Shown here: positions 1-6,214 of the stretch, piece by piece
Numbering within the stretch: the stretch's first letter is position 1
Layout of the letters: every line of letters begins with the position of its first letter
Origin: Ruminiclostridium sp.
Lineage (GTDB): Bacteria; Bacillota; Clostridia; Oscillospirales; Oscillospiraceae
Reading direction: 5' to 3'
Assembly (NCBI GenBank): GCA_021442645.1
Contig: JABUSR010000049.1
Span: forward strand, 1-7,728
Length of the DNA: 7,728 nucleotides
The notes under the pieces: generated by a model
Seen by the model: only the letters and a program-made list of their open reading frames with translations
What the model was told of the DNA's origin: nothing
The model's database searches: none
Made by a program: the position numbers and the translations under genes

Positions 1-51
1 TGGACCGCCCCAGATTATACGGACAGCACAAAAAAGCCCCCTGTGTAGGGA
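1..51. repeat. IS terminal inverted repeat, orfB-distal end
   Basis: This end pairs with the complement of 1318-1268. Shared blocks are TGGACCG, then ACGGACA at 19-25, an A-rich stretch, and GCCCCCT.TGTAGG at 36-49, with one single-base gap between the two ends. The first ~25 bases match at roughly two thirds of positions and the inner part more closely. On the minus strand, bases 19-14 read TATAAT, pointing out of the element. Confidence 0.85.
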
Positions 52-60
52 TATGAAATT

Positions 61-915
61 TTAAGCAACATACTGGCGTCTCAATTCCAGAGGCGTCAGT
101 TTTGTTTTGGTCTGGATACGCTGGTTGTTGTAGAAGAAGATGAAATCGTCGATTAGCTCTCTCGCTTCTGCCAGCGTGGCGATCTTAGTGCGGTAGATGC
201 ACTCTGTTTTGAGAATGGAGAAGAAGTTTTCAGCCAACGCGTTGTCATAAGGGTTACCGCGTCTTGACATCGACGGAGTTATGCCGTATCGTTGAGTCAG
301 CTTGAAATATGCTTGCGATGTGTATTGAAAGCCCTGGTCACTGTGGAGCTGCAACTCTGCAGTGACCTTTTCCTTTCTCCTGGCAGCTTTGATCGTGTTC
401 AACACCAGATTGATGTTCTGCTTCGAACCGGTGTTGTAGGCCACAATACTGTTGTCGTACAGATCACGGATGATGGAAAGATAGAGGAATCCCTGCCCGG
501 TGCGAATGTAAGAGATATCCGTTGCCCATTTCTGGTTTGGGTGTTCCGCCGTGAAGTTTCTGTTCAGCAGGTTGGGATAGCGGTGCAGAGTTTCTCCGTA
601 CTTTACATACCGTTTTCTGCGGATAACGGACAACAGATTGTACTTATTCATTACCCGAAGTACCGTTTTGGGATTGCAATGTATGCCGTTCCGCTCTAAC
701 CAGATATGCACTCGTCGGTAACCATAGGTGTTCCTGCACTCTGTCTGGCATTCTCTGATTTTCTCGGCCAACGGCAGATCCTTTGCGGGAACATCCATGC
801 GACGGACGTAATCGTAGTACCCGCTGCGGGAAACGTCGAAGAAACGGCACATTTCGCTGATACCGTACTTCTCCCGATGACGGTAGATAACCTTATACTT
901 GACGCTGGCCCTCAC
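61..915 (-). CDS. IS3-family transposase OrfB (DDE integrase)
   Basis: This is the catalytic half of the transposase, which cuts and joins the element's ends. The N-terminal third is the HTH_21-type region (residues ~20-95, with TYGYRRVHIWL at 63-73). The integrase core (rve) follows, with catalytic residues D133 (in WATDISYI), D193 (in LHSDQGFQY) and E229 (in NPYDNALAENFF). The D-to-E spacing of 35 is the classical DD(35)E arrangement. The C-terminus has the typical FYNNQRIQTKTKLTPLELR ending. At 284 residues it is full length. The start is a GTG at 915-913 overlapping the orfA stop as GTGA, with GGAAAGGAG just upstream on the minus strand. OrfB is in the -1 frame relative to OrfA and is open back to about 972, so either translational coupling or a -1 frameshift fusion is possible. 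Confidence 0.95.
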   Translation of the reverse strand: MRASVKYKVIYRHREKYGISEMCRFFDVSRSGYYDYVRRMDVPAKDLPLAEKIRECQTECRNTYGYRRVHIWLERNGIHCNPKTVLRVMNKYNLLSVIRRKRYVKYGETLHRYPNLLNRNFTAEHPNQKWATDISYIRTGQGFLYLSIIRDLYDNSIVAYNTGSKQNINLVLNTIKAARRKEKVTAELQLHSDQGFQYTSQAYFKLTQRYGITPSMSRRGNPYDNALAENFFSILKTECIYRTKIATLAEARELIDDFIFFYNNQRIQTKTKLTPLELRRQYVA

Positions 916-1241
916 TCCTTTCCGGTAAGCGAGAGAAAATCCCGCATAAGTTCGTTTTCCATCTTTAAGCGTTTATTCTCACTTTTGGCCAATCTTATCT
1001 GCCGCTTGTAATACTCTACCTTGTTTTCTTCCGTAAGCTCGTAATCTTTTCGTGGGCGTCCTGTTGGTAGAGTTGGTATTCCTTTTGCCTGCTTCTCTAT
1101 CCTTCTGTTGTACCGATTTACCCAGTTCTTTATCTGCTCTTTCGTTAATCCCAATTCTTCCGCTATTTCTCGCCGACTCTTTCCGGCTTCCCTCATTGCT
1201 ATGATAATTGCTTCATTATCTCGCAGTTTTTGCTTTGTCAT
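912..1241 (-). CDS. IS3-family transposase OrfA (helix-turn-helix, DNA-binding)
   Basis: This 109-residue protein recognises the element's ends and pairs with, or is fused to, OrfB. A helix-turn-helix lies at about residues 20-45 (GKSRREIAEELGLTKEQIKNW), followed by a basic GRPRK hinge at 61-65. Residues ~77-105 form a heptad-like charged/leucine helix (QIRLAKSENKRLKMENELM), the leucine zipper usual in this family. The start is ATG at 1241-1239, with AGGGGG seven bases upstream; that ribosome binding site sits inside an inverted repeat. The gene ends TGA at 914-912, overlapping the orfB GTG. No A-AAA-AAG slippery heptamer is present in the overlap; AAAG at 921-918 and AAAAC at 957-953 are the only weak candidates. 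Confidence 0.93.
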   Translation of the reverse strand: MTKQKLRDNEAIIIAMREAGKSRREIAEELGLTKEQIKNWVNRYNRRIEKQAKGIPTLPTGRPRKDYELTEENKVEYYKRQIRLAKSENKRLKMENELMRDFLSLTGKE

Positions 1242-1244
1242 AGT

Positions 1245-1285
1245 AACGCCCCCTATGTAGTCTATTTTCCTACATAGGGGGCGTT
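1245..1285 (-). promoter_or_regulatory. Inverted repeat sequestering the orfA ribosome binding site
   Basis: AACGCCCCCTATGTAG at 1245-1260 is a perfect 16-bp inverted match to CTACATAGGGGGCGTT at 1270-1285, with a 9-base loop. In minus-strand RNA that starts outside the element, the orfA Shine-Dalgarno (AGGGGG) is inside the stem and the ATG lies four bases after it. An RNA starting inside the element past the upstream arm could not fold this way. Such 5' hairpins, which block translation from impinging transcripts, are known in several IS families. Seeing the role here is inference from geometry. The upstream arm overlaps the terminal inverted repeat. Confidence 0.75.
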
Positions 1286-1318
1286 TTGTCTATTGTCCGT
1301 TTTTCACGGTTCGGTCCA
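1268..1318. repeat. IS terminal inverted repeat, orfA-proximal end
   Basis: The complement of this stretch reads TGGACCG, then ACGGACA, an A-rich stretch, then GCCCCCTATGTAGG, matching bases 1-51 with one gap. It marks the outer end of the element. The next three bases, ACA (1319-1321), would be repeated just left of base 1 if the insertion made a 3-bp target duplication. Confidence 0.85.
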
Positions 1319-1325
1319 ACAGCTA

Positions 1326-1341
1326 GGGAGGCTTCTTTTTT
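1326..1341. terminator. Possible half of a split intrinsic terminator
   Basis: On the plus strand this is GGGAGGCTTC followed by six T; on the minus strand it is six A followed by GAAGCCTCCC, beginning about a dozen bases past the tautomerase stop. This is what one arm of a bidirectional intrinsic terminator looks like, but the opposite arm is absent because the IS begins seven bases further on. The missing arm (GGGAGGCTTC plus T-run on the minus strand) would lie left of base 1, outside the window. No complete hairpin can be drawn from what is present, so this is a prediction. Confidence 0.35.
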
Positions 1342-1352
1342 CTGTCAGATTT

Positions 1353-1715
1353 TCACTTCTTTGCCATGGATGTTGCAATAGTCTTGCCGCCGATGGCGAT
1401 GCGGTCCAGGCCGTTGTCATGGAAGACTACGGTGAGATTCTTGTCCTCACCCAGGACCTCCTTCACGGCACCCAGCATATTCTCTGCCAGGCTGTTGACC
1501 TTCTCCTCCTTGGTGGGGCCGGCCTCGATGTTGACCACCACCATCTTCTGGTCGGCCACGGGCTTTCCGTTCTCGTACAGCGTCTCGTACTCCTTGACGA
1601 AGGTGTAAATGTGGGGTGCCTTCAGAACAGGGGCGGCTGCGTCGTACAGCTTCTCCACCAGGACATTCTTCTTTTCCTGGTCCATCTTGGACACGTTAAC
1701 GTACATACTGGGCAT
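1353..1715 (-). CDS. Tautomerase-superfamily protein (4-OT/MIF-like)
   Basis: Members of this superfamily use the amino-terminal proline, exposed after removal of Met, as a general base for keto-enol tautomerisation and related reactions. The protein begins Met-Pro-Ser-Met-Tyr-Val, giving that Pro-1. It has two beta-alpha-beta units: residues 2-50 (strand PSMYVNV, helix ~12-31) and ~57-113 (strand KMVVVNIEAG, helix ~68-89, strand NLTVVF). This is the tandem layout of MIF-sized proteins, and 120 residues fits. Only the first unit starts with Pro. The start is well supported by AAGGAGG eight bases upstream. It lies 49 bases after the DUF896 gene on the same strand with no terminator between, so co-transcription is likely. 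The substrate cannot be told from the sequence. Confidence 0.8.
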   Translation of the reverse strand: MPSMYVNVSKMDQEKKNVLVEKLYDAAAPVLKAPHIYTFVKEYETLYENGKPVADQKMVVVNIEAGPTKEEKVNSLAENMLGAVKEVLGEDKNLTVVFHDNGLDRIAIGGKTIATSMAKK

Positions 1716-1764
1716 GGGTCATTCCTCCTTATTTTCTTCGCTCAGGGCGAACACATAACACAGA

Positions 1765-1983
1765 TCAGGACAGGGGGCCCTGTCCCTTTTTGCCAAGCTT
1801 GGTCTGGGAGCCGTCTTCCTCCACAAAGTAGATGTTTTCCAGTTGGGCTTCCAGACTCTTGCGGATATCAGCCAGGTATTCCTTCCGGAGTTCGGCCTGC
1901 TCGGCCTTTTCCTCCGGGGTCAGGCCCTCGGCCTTGCTCTTCCGGGCCAGCTCGTTGATGCGGGCAATCTTCTCTTCGGTCAT
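1765..1983 (-). CDS. DUF896/YnzC-family small cytosolic protein
   Basis: This 72-residue protein opens MTEEKIARINELARKSKAEG and continues LTPEEKAEQAELRKEYL, the signature of the DUF896 (UPF0291, YnzC) family, a two-helix protein common in Firmicutes. Its biochemical role is not established; in Bacillus the ynzC gene sits in a LexA-controlled operon, but no LexA-like site was recognised here. The charged helical N-terminal half is followed by a less conserved tail ending in a Gly/Lys-rich stretch. I chose the ATG at 1983-1981 because the family starts there and AAAGGA/AAGG sequences precede it. The frame is open 38 codons further upstream, but that reading overlaps ylmH and encodes a Pro/Gly-rich shadow. 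It starts 23 bases after ylmH, indicating an operon. Confidence 0.88.
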   Translation of the reverse strand: MTEEKIARINELARKSKAEGLTPEEKAEQAELRKEYLADIRKSLEAQLENIYFVEEDGSQTKLGKKGQGPLS

Positions 1984-2006
1984 AGTCCTTGGTTCCTTTC
2001 CATATA

Positions 2007-2804
2007 TCAAATGTATCGTTCCAACTCCACGATGGTCCTGCCATGGCGGGATGTCCCTCCCACTTGGGTGAGGACGCACTTCCCCAGGCCCCGGCAAGTG
2101 AGCACGTCACCGGCCCCCAGGGCTTTGTCCCCCTTTTCACAGGGGCGGTGGTTGACCATCACCCGGCCTGCCCGGATCAGCTCAGCCGCACGACTCCGGG
2201 GAATGGAGAATCCCGCCGCCAACACTGCGTCCAGCCGCTGGGTGGCCACGGTAGCCCGGACCTGCTTTACTTCTCCCGGCGCAGGGGTCAGCCCCTCCAG
2301 AGGGAGTTCCCTCAGCCGCACCGGGTACCGCCCGGCCTTCTCCCACTGGGAAAGGAGAATGGGCAGTGCCTCCCGCAGGACCAGGATTTGGGCCCCGCCC
2401 TCGGTGAGCAGGATGTCTCCCAGTTTCTCCCGGGTGAGCCCCAGGCCCATGAGGGATCCCAGATAGTCCCGGTGGGAGAGGTCGGCCTCCCTGGGGACCT
2501 TTACCTCCAGGGCGCAGACGGGGCAGTCCTCGCCCATCTGCCAGGTCTCCTCCTCCATCCAGTCGGGCAGGAAGGCCCACAGCTTCCGTTCGGCCTCCGG
2601 ATATCCCCCGAAGAGGATCCCCTGCCGGGGGGCGGCCGCCATGAGGATGTCGGCGCTCTGGGCCTGCTCCGCCGGGGAGAGAAATCCCGTGTGGGTCGGG
2701 ACCCCTCTCTGCTCTGCCCGCTGCTGCTGGTCCAGGACCCGCGCCAGCAGGAGCCGCTGGTCTCCGTTCCGAGCGAATCGGTCCAGAAGTTCTCGCTTGT
2801 TCAA
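2007..2804 (-). CDS. ylmH: YlmH-family S4-domain RNA-binding protein
   Basis: YlmH (RqcP2 family) binds 23S rRNA/tRNA on stalled large ribosomal subunits in ribosome-associated quality control in Firmicutes; in Bacillus the gene lies near the division cluster. Residues ~1-100 form the family-specific N-terminal domain. The hallmark HRDYLGSLMGLGLTREKLGDI is at 111-131. An S4 domain covers ~189-240 (RLDAVLAAGFSIPRSRAAELI, then GRVMVNHRP and the GD-L turn). At 265 residues the length is typical. The start is TTG at 2804-2802, chosen because GGAGGTGA lies seven bases upstream and the product then begins MNKRELL; the frame extends ten codons further without a ribosome binding site. GC content is high (44 of 60 bases at 2281-2340). 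It is probably the first gene of a ylmH-DUF896-tautomerase operon. Confidence 0.9.
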   Translation of the reverse strand: MNKRELLDRFARNGDQRLLLARVLDQQQRAEQRGVPTHTGFLSPAEQAQSADILMAAAPRQGILFGGYPEAERKLWAFLPDWMEEETWQMGEDCPVCALEVKVPREADLSHRDYLGSLMGLGLTREKLGDILLTEGGAQILVLREALPILLSQWEKAGRYPVRLRELPLEGLTPAPGEVKQVRATVATQRLDAVLAAGFSIPRSRAAELIRAGRVMVNHRPCEKGDKALGAGDVLTCRGLGKCVLTQVGGTSRHGRTIVELERYI

Positions 2805-2807
2805 AGG

Positions 2808-2820
2808 CTCACCTCCCCCG
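2808..2820 (-). promoter_or_regulatory. Strong ribosome binding site deciding a TTG start of ylmH
   Basis: On the minus strand this reads CGGGGGAGGTGAG, and GGAGG ends seven bases before the TTG at 2804-2802. No ATG or GTG lies nearby in frame, so the site fixes the start at this TTG. Confidence 0.8.
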
Positions 2821-2856
2821 GGCAGCTCCCGCAAATGGAATGTTTCACTACCTGAA

Positions 2857-2872
2857 AAATACCGGGGTATTT
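2857..2872. promoter_or_regulatory. Dyad between the ABC operon and ylmH (operator or weak terminator)
   Basis: AAATACC and GGTATTT flank two G bases; with one extra base the symmetry extends to TGAA...TTCA. It lies 26 bases past the ATPase stop and about 50 bases before the ylmH start. On the minus strand one arm runs into TTTTT, but the stem is AT-rich with a loop too tight for a good terminator, so an operator is equally possible. A convincing -35/-10 pair for ylmH was not found in this gap (TATTTT at 2861-2856 has only a poor -35). Confidence 0.35.
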
Positions 2873-2897
2873 ATTCAGTCATAAAGACGAATCAGCT

Positions 2898-3611
2898 TTA
2901 TTGTGCAAGGTAGGGGACGCTGTCCTGTTTGCTCTGTATGAACTGTCCGTCCTTCATATGCAGGACGGATGTTCCATAGGCGGCCATCTCCCGGCTGTGC
3001 GTCACCTGAATAATGGTGATTCCATCCTCTCGGTTTATCCTTTGAAACAGCTCCATGACCTCGACGCTCGACCGCTCGTCAAGGTTGCCTGTGGGCTCAT
3101 CCGCGAGTATGATCTGCGGCGAGGCGATGAGGGCCCTTGCTATTGCAACTCTCTGCTGCTGGCCGCCGGAAAGTTCCGCAGGGAAGGCCGCTGCCTTTTC
3201 GCGCATATTGACGGTTTCCAAAAGCTCGTCCAGTCTGTTACGGTAATCTTTGATTTTCTTCCCGCTCATGATAACCGGCAGAAGGATATTCTCCTTGACG
3301 GTCAGATTTGGTATCAGATTATAAAACTGAAAAATAAAGCCAACATCGCTGCGCCTGAACCGACTGATTTCCCCGTCGCGCATCTTTGAAATATCCTTAC
3401 CGCACAGTTCGATATATCCGCTGTCGGGCTTATCCAAGCCGCTGATAAGATAAAAAAGCGTGGATTTCCCGCAGCCGGATGGGCCCATGACAGAGACAAA
3501 ATCTCCCCGTTTGATCTCAAAGGACAGCCCCTTCAGAACGGGGACCTCGTTTCCTTTTCCGGCATTGAATGTCTTATTCAGATCGTTCACTCTGACTATT
3601 ATATCATTCAT
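2898..3611 (-). CDS. ABC transporter ATP-binding protein (MacB/LolD/FtsE class)
   Basis: This is the cytosolic ATPase that powers the permease encoded immediately upstream. All nucleotide-binding motifs are present and intact: Walker A GPSGCGKST (43-51), Q-loop Q95 in FIFQFYNL, signature LSGGQQQR (147-154), Walker B IILADEP (167-173) with E172, D-loop NLD (176-178) and H-loop H205. TGNLD after Walker B and FNL/YNL-like residues after the Q-loop are typical of the MacB/LolD/BceA class, which pairs with FtsX-fold permeases and usually moves lipids, lipoproteins or peptides or signals to cell-wall machinery. At 237 residues it is full length. The ATG at 3611-3609 was chosen for GGGAG seven bases upstream; it overlaps the permease stop by 8 bases. 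The TAA is at 2900-2898. The substrate is unknown. Confidence 0.95.
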   Translation of the reverse strand: MNDIIVRVNDLNKTFNAGKGNEVPVLKGLSFEIKRGDFVSVMGPSGCGKSTLFYLISGLDKPDSGYIELCGKDISKMRDGEISRFRRSDVGFIFQFYNLIPNLTVKENILLPVIMSGKKIKDYRNRLDELLETVNMREKAAAFPAELSGGQQQRVAIARALIASPQIILADEPTGNLDERSSVEVMELFQRINREDGITIIQVTHSREMAAYGTSVLHMKDGQFIQSKQDSVPYLAQ

Positions 3612-6057
3612 ACTGGATCTCCCTCGACACATTCATTTTCTTCAGCTTGTAAAGCGGGAACAGGGATGTCAGAGCGGTCAGGACAAGCAGGGAACCCACC
3701 CCTATCAGGACCTCCTTCGCTCTAATCGTCACATTTATATAGAGGATCGTCACAGCGATGATGTCCCGTAATATCTTAATCAGCCATATGCTCAGCAGTA
3801 TGCCCAGCAGGCCGCCAAGGATAAGCGTGACTGCAAGCTCGGAAACAAGCATCAGCCCTATCTGGGACAGTTCCATAGAGGTCGAGCTCAGTGCTGCATA
3901 TTCCCGTTTTCTCTGATTGAAGATCAAAAGCTGATTATCCACAAGCCCTACCAGAGCGATGAGGATCGTAAAAATCGGGATCGCAACGATGGAGAGGACT
4001 GCCGTCCGGGCCGTTTCCATGTCGGCGTTTACAAATTCAGCAACACTTCTTACGGAATGATAGGTTCCTGTATGCGCTGCAAGCGTATTTTGCAGGCTGT
4101 TAATAACGACATCCACATCCGCACCGTCTTCTGTGAATACGCCGATCAGAGCGGGACACCCCTCCCAGGACTCCAGATAGAATTCGTGGTTGAAAAGGAA
4201 GGAGTTTCTTGACGTATTGGCGACCGAGCTGTCGCAGACGCCGACAAGCTTCACCTCAATGGTGCTCTCATCGAGGTAATGGCTGGTCATAGTGATGGTG
4301 TCGCCGACCTTCAGCCCGTTGGTTTTTGCAAAAAACTCATCGACCAGGGCTTCGTTTCCCACAAGTGAAGGGGCCGTATCGTCCTCAAATTTAATCCCGC
4401 CGGAGAAGCCGTCTATGGATGCTGCCCAGACAGTCTCCTCCTGATTACCGTTGACACTTGAAGGCGTATAATTCCAATATTCAAATATGATATGATCAAC
4501 GCCCTCTACATCGTTTAGGAAGCTGTAATCGCGGTAAAAGTCGTCTCCGTTCTTGATGATGATTTGAAAGGGATAGTTGTCCGTATATTCCTCATAAAAA
4601 GAGCTTACGGATCCCATGGAGAAGTAAATCACCGTTACAATGGACAGCGCCGCAGCGACGAGCATGCAGGACTTTCTGTTGATCCTGTTCACCTCAAGAT
4701 TTTTACAGCCCAGCCATATGGCACCCAGCGAGCGGCTGCTGTGCCTCACTCTCAGGTGCAGGACGAGCCTTGACAGGGGCCCGGATATATATGAGCACAG
4801 CGGGTTGGCGATAAGCAGGCCGCCAACGCTGGCTGTCAAAAGCTCCCCGATCAACAGCGGCATAGACAGGCTACTATTGTATAACGCCGTCAAAAATGAA
4901 GCCGCCAGCAGGGCAATCCCGCAGAACAGCCCCGCTTTTGGGGGCTTTGCAGCGTTGGCAGTTGCAGGAAACATCATCTCTCTCAACGTCTGTTTTCCCG
5001 TCTTCGATACCACATTGGCAAGGATTACGACAACGGAGAGAAGATTGGTAAACACAAATGTCAGCAGTGCACTTTGCGCATAGAAAAGGTGCGGTGCCGC
5101 AAGGCCCATCGTCTCCCTGGCAAAGCGGTGGGCAAGATACCCCAAGGGGATACCGAAAGCCGATGAGATACTGGAATACATAATATTTTCCAGTGCAAGC
5201 AGCAAATCGGTCTTAACCTTTGTAGTGCCGACAGATCGAAAGGTTATCAGTGTCGGCAAACGGTACTCAATCATCAGGGACTGCGTCGAATAGATGATGT
5301 AGGTCGCGAGCAACGCAACGAGAATGGAAAACACGAAGAGGATGTCGGTCAGCTGGACAAAAAGGCCAGAGTCCGACCAGGTGCTGATAGAATATATCGA
5401 CGCGTCCTCGTATTCCTCCCGTAATTCCTCTAAATTTTCCTCAAGCGCGTCTTCGTCGCAAACATCTAAGATAAACAGGTTGTCGGAAAGCTCCATGTCC
5501 GTCGGTTCGCTCTCCGTGCTCGGTGCAAAGGCCTCAATAAGCCCCGGCTGGTTAAAGTCAAAAACGCCCAGGGATTCGAAATAGGCGGTCAGCACAAAAT
5601 CCCCCGCCTGTGTATGTACGGTATCACCAAGCTCATACCCCAGCCAAAGGGCACTGGAGCGCAGCATGATAATCTGCTCATCGCCAAGAGGGTCGTAGCT
5701 TTTATCACGCTCGGTAATCTCGATGAGTTTTTCCTCGACCACATCTTTGATATTTCCGGAAATAATACAGGCCTGTTTATCCCCGAGCATGACATAGTCT
5801 GCACGCAGGGCGATCTCCCTTTCATGCTCCGGGAAGCTCTCGGTGTCTGCGCTGCGGCCCATCGGATCGAAAAACACCATATCATACCCCATGGTCACGC
5901 CGTCTGCCAGAACAGTCGCACCAGCCTTTACATCGTTATTCGTCGCAAGCGTGAGATAGAACACGGCCGAGACAAGAATCAGTGACAGCAGAATCATGAC
6001 ACTTCTTGATATGTTTTTTATGATATTTCGAAAAACGTATTTCAATAAAATATACAT
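3604..6057 (-). CDS. FtsX/MacB-type ABC transporter permease, 10 membrane helices
   Basis: This is the membrane partner of the ATPase. At 817 residues it has the duplicated FtsX layout: helix 1 at ~18-38, a first extracytoplasmic domain at ~40-233, three helices at ~235-257, 285-308 and 330-350, two linking helices at ~375-392 and 400-424, a helix at ~463-483, a second extracytoplasmic domain at ~485-686, then three helices at ~688-707, 735-758 and 785-803. The first external domain is acidic, especially 183-219. This ten-helix form with two large external domains differs from the single-large-loop BceB type. The start is ATG at 6057, with GAGG seven bases upstream. It overlaps the ATPase gene by 8 bases, indicating translational coupling. 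No periplasmic adaptor gene is present, as expected for a Gram-positive. Helix positions are read by eye and approximate; the substrate is not identifiable. Confidence 0.92.
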   Translation of the reverse strand: MYILLKYVFRNIIKNISRSVMILLSLILVSAVFYLTLATNNDVKAGATVLADGVTMGYDMVFFDPMGRSADTESFPEHEREIALRADYVMLGDKQACIISGNIKDVVEEKLIEITERDKSYDPLGDEQIIMLRSSALWLGYELGDTVHTQAGDFVLTAYFESLGVFDFNQPGLIEAFAPSTESEPTDMELSDNLFILDVCDEDALEENLEELREEYEDASIYSISTWSDSGLFVQLTDILFVFSILVALLATYIIYSTQSLMIEYRLPTLITFRSVGTTKVKTDLLLALENIMYSSISSAFGIPLGYLAHRFARETMGLAAPHLFYAQSALLTFVFTNLLSVVVILANVVSKTGKQTLREMMFPATANAAKPPKAGLFCGIALLAASFLTALYNSSLSMPLLIGELLTASVGGLLIANPLCSYISGPLSRLVLHLRVRHSSRSLGAIWLGCKNLEVNRINRKSCMLVAAALSIVTVIYFSMGSVSSFYEEYTDNYPFQIIIKNGDDFYRDYSFLNDVEGVDHIIFEYWNYTPSSVNGNQEETVWAASIDGFSGGIKFEDDTAPSLVGNEALVDEFFAKTNGLKVGDTITMTSHYLDESTIEVKLVGVCDSSVANTSRNSFLFNHEFYLESWEGCPALIGVFTEDGADVDVVINSLQNTLAAHTGTYHSVRSVAEFVNADMETARTAVLSIVAIPIFTILIALVGLVDNQLLIFNQRKREYAALSSTSMELSQIGLMLVSELAVTLILGGLLGILLSIWLIKILRDIIAVTILYINVTIRAKEVLIGVGSLLVLTALTSLFPLYKLKKMNVSREIQYE

Positions 6058-6214
6058 TTTAAAGCCTCAAAGGTGGGGGAACTTGATAAGACGCCTGTGC
6101 AGAACCTGATAACGGCATCCCCGCACAATACCATCCTCGGCCCTTTGCGGGCCTCTCACAGTTGCGCCGGCAGAGCAGGGCGCTGCCGGACCCGAGCCAC
6201 TTTCCCCCGGCGGA
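6058..6214 (-). other. Intergenic spacer with two GC-rich hairpins
   Basis: The 157 bases between the membrane-protein gene and the permease hold no credible gene. Two stem-loops are visible: CCGGCAG (6167-6173) with CTGCCGG (6183-6189), and GGCCC (6139-6143) with GGGCC (6149-6153) around TTTGC. Neither is followed by a T-run on either strand, so they are not ordinary intrinsic terminators. They may stabilise or partly attenuate the transcript between the two genes. No convincing promoter for the permease was found here. Confidence 0.5.

Larger units (their letters stand above)
1..1318 (-). mobile_element. IS3-family insertion sequence, apparently complete
   Basis: The ends are TGGACCG at base 1 and CGGTCCA ending at 1318, the TG...CA termini usual for the IS3 family, and they open long imperfect terminal inverted repeats. 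Inside are two overlapping minus-strand frames, orfA (helix-turn-helix) and orfB (DDE integrase), with no internal stop or frameshift, so the copy looks functional. The length of about 1.32 kb is normal for the family. The window begins at the element's end, so the left flank and hence the target duplication cannot be seen; the right flank starts ACA. The element lies just after the tautomerase gene and in the same orientation as the genes that read into it. The assignment to IS3 is firm; the subgroup (IS150-like) is a guess from the orfB sequence. Confidence 0.93.

Noticed and set aside
1737..1751. Small dyad TTCGC/GCGAA between DUF896 and tautomerase
   Set aside because: Five-base stem, no T-run; too weak to call a terminator or operator.
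1293..1958. Plus-strand open frame of 221 codons across tautomerase and DUF896
   Set aside because: It is antisense to two well-supported genes and begins inside the IS end; no start signal or family resemblance.
1989..2855. Long plus-strand open frame (288 codons) opposite ylmH
   Set aside because: It is Pro/Gly/His-rich low-complexity translation of the antisense of a GC-rich gene, with no ribosome binding site or recognisable domain; ylmH on the other strand has clear family motifs.
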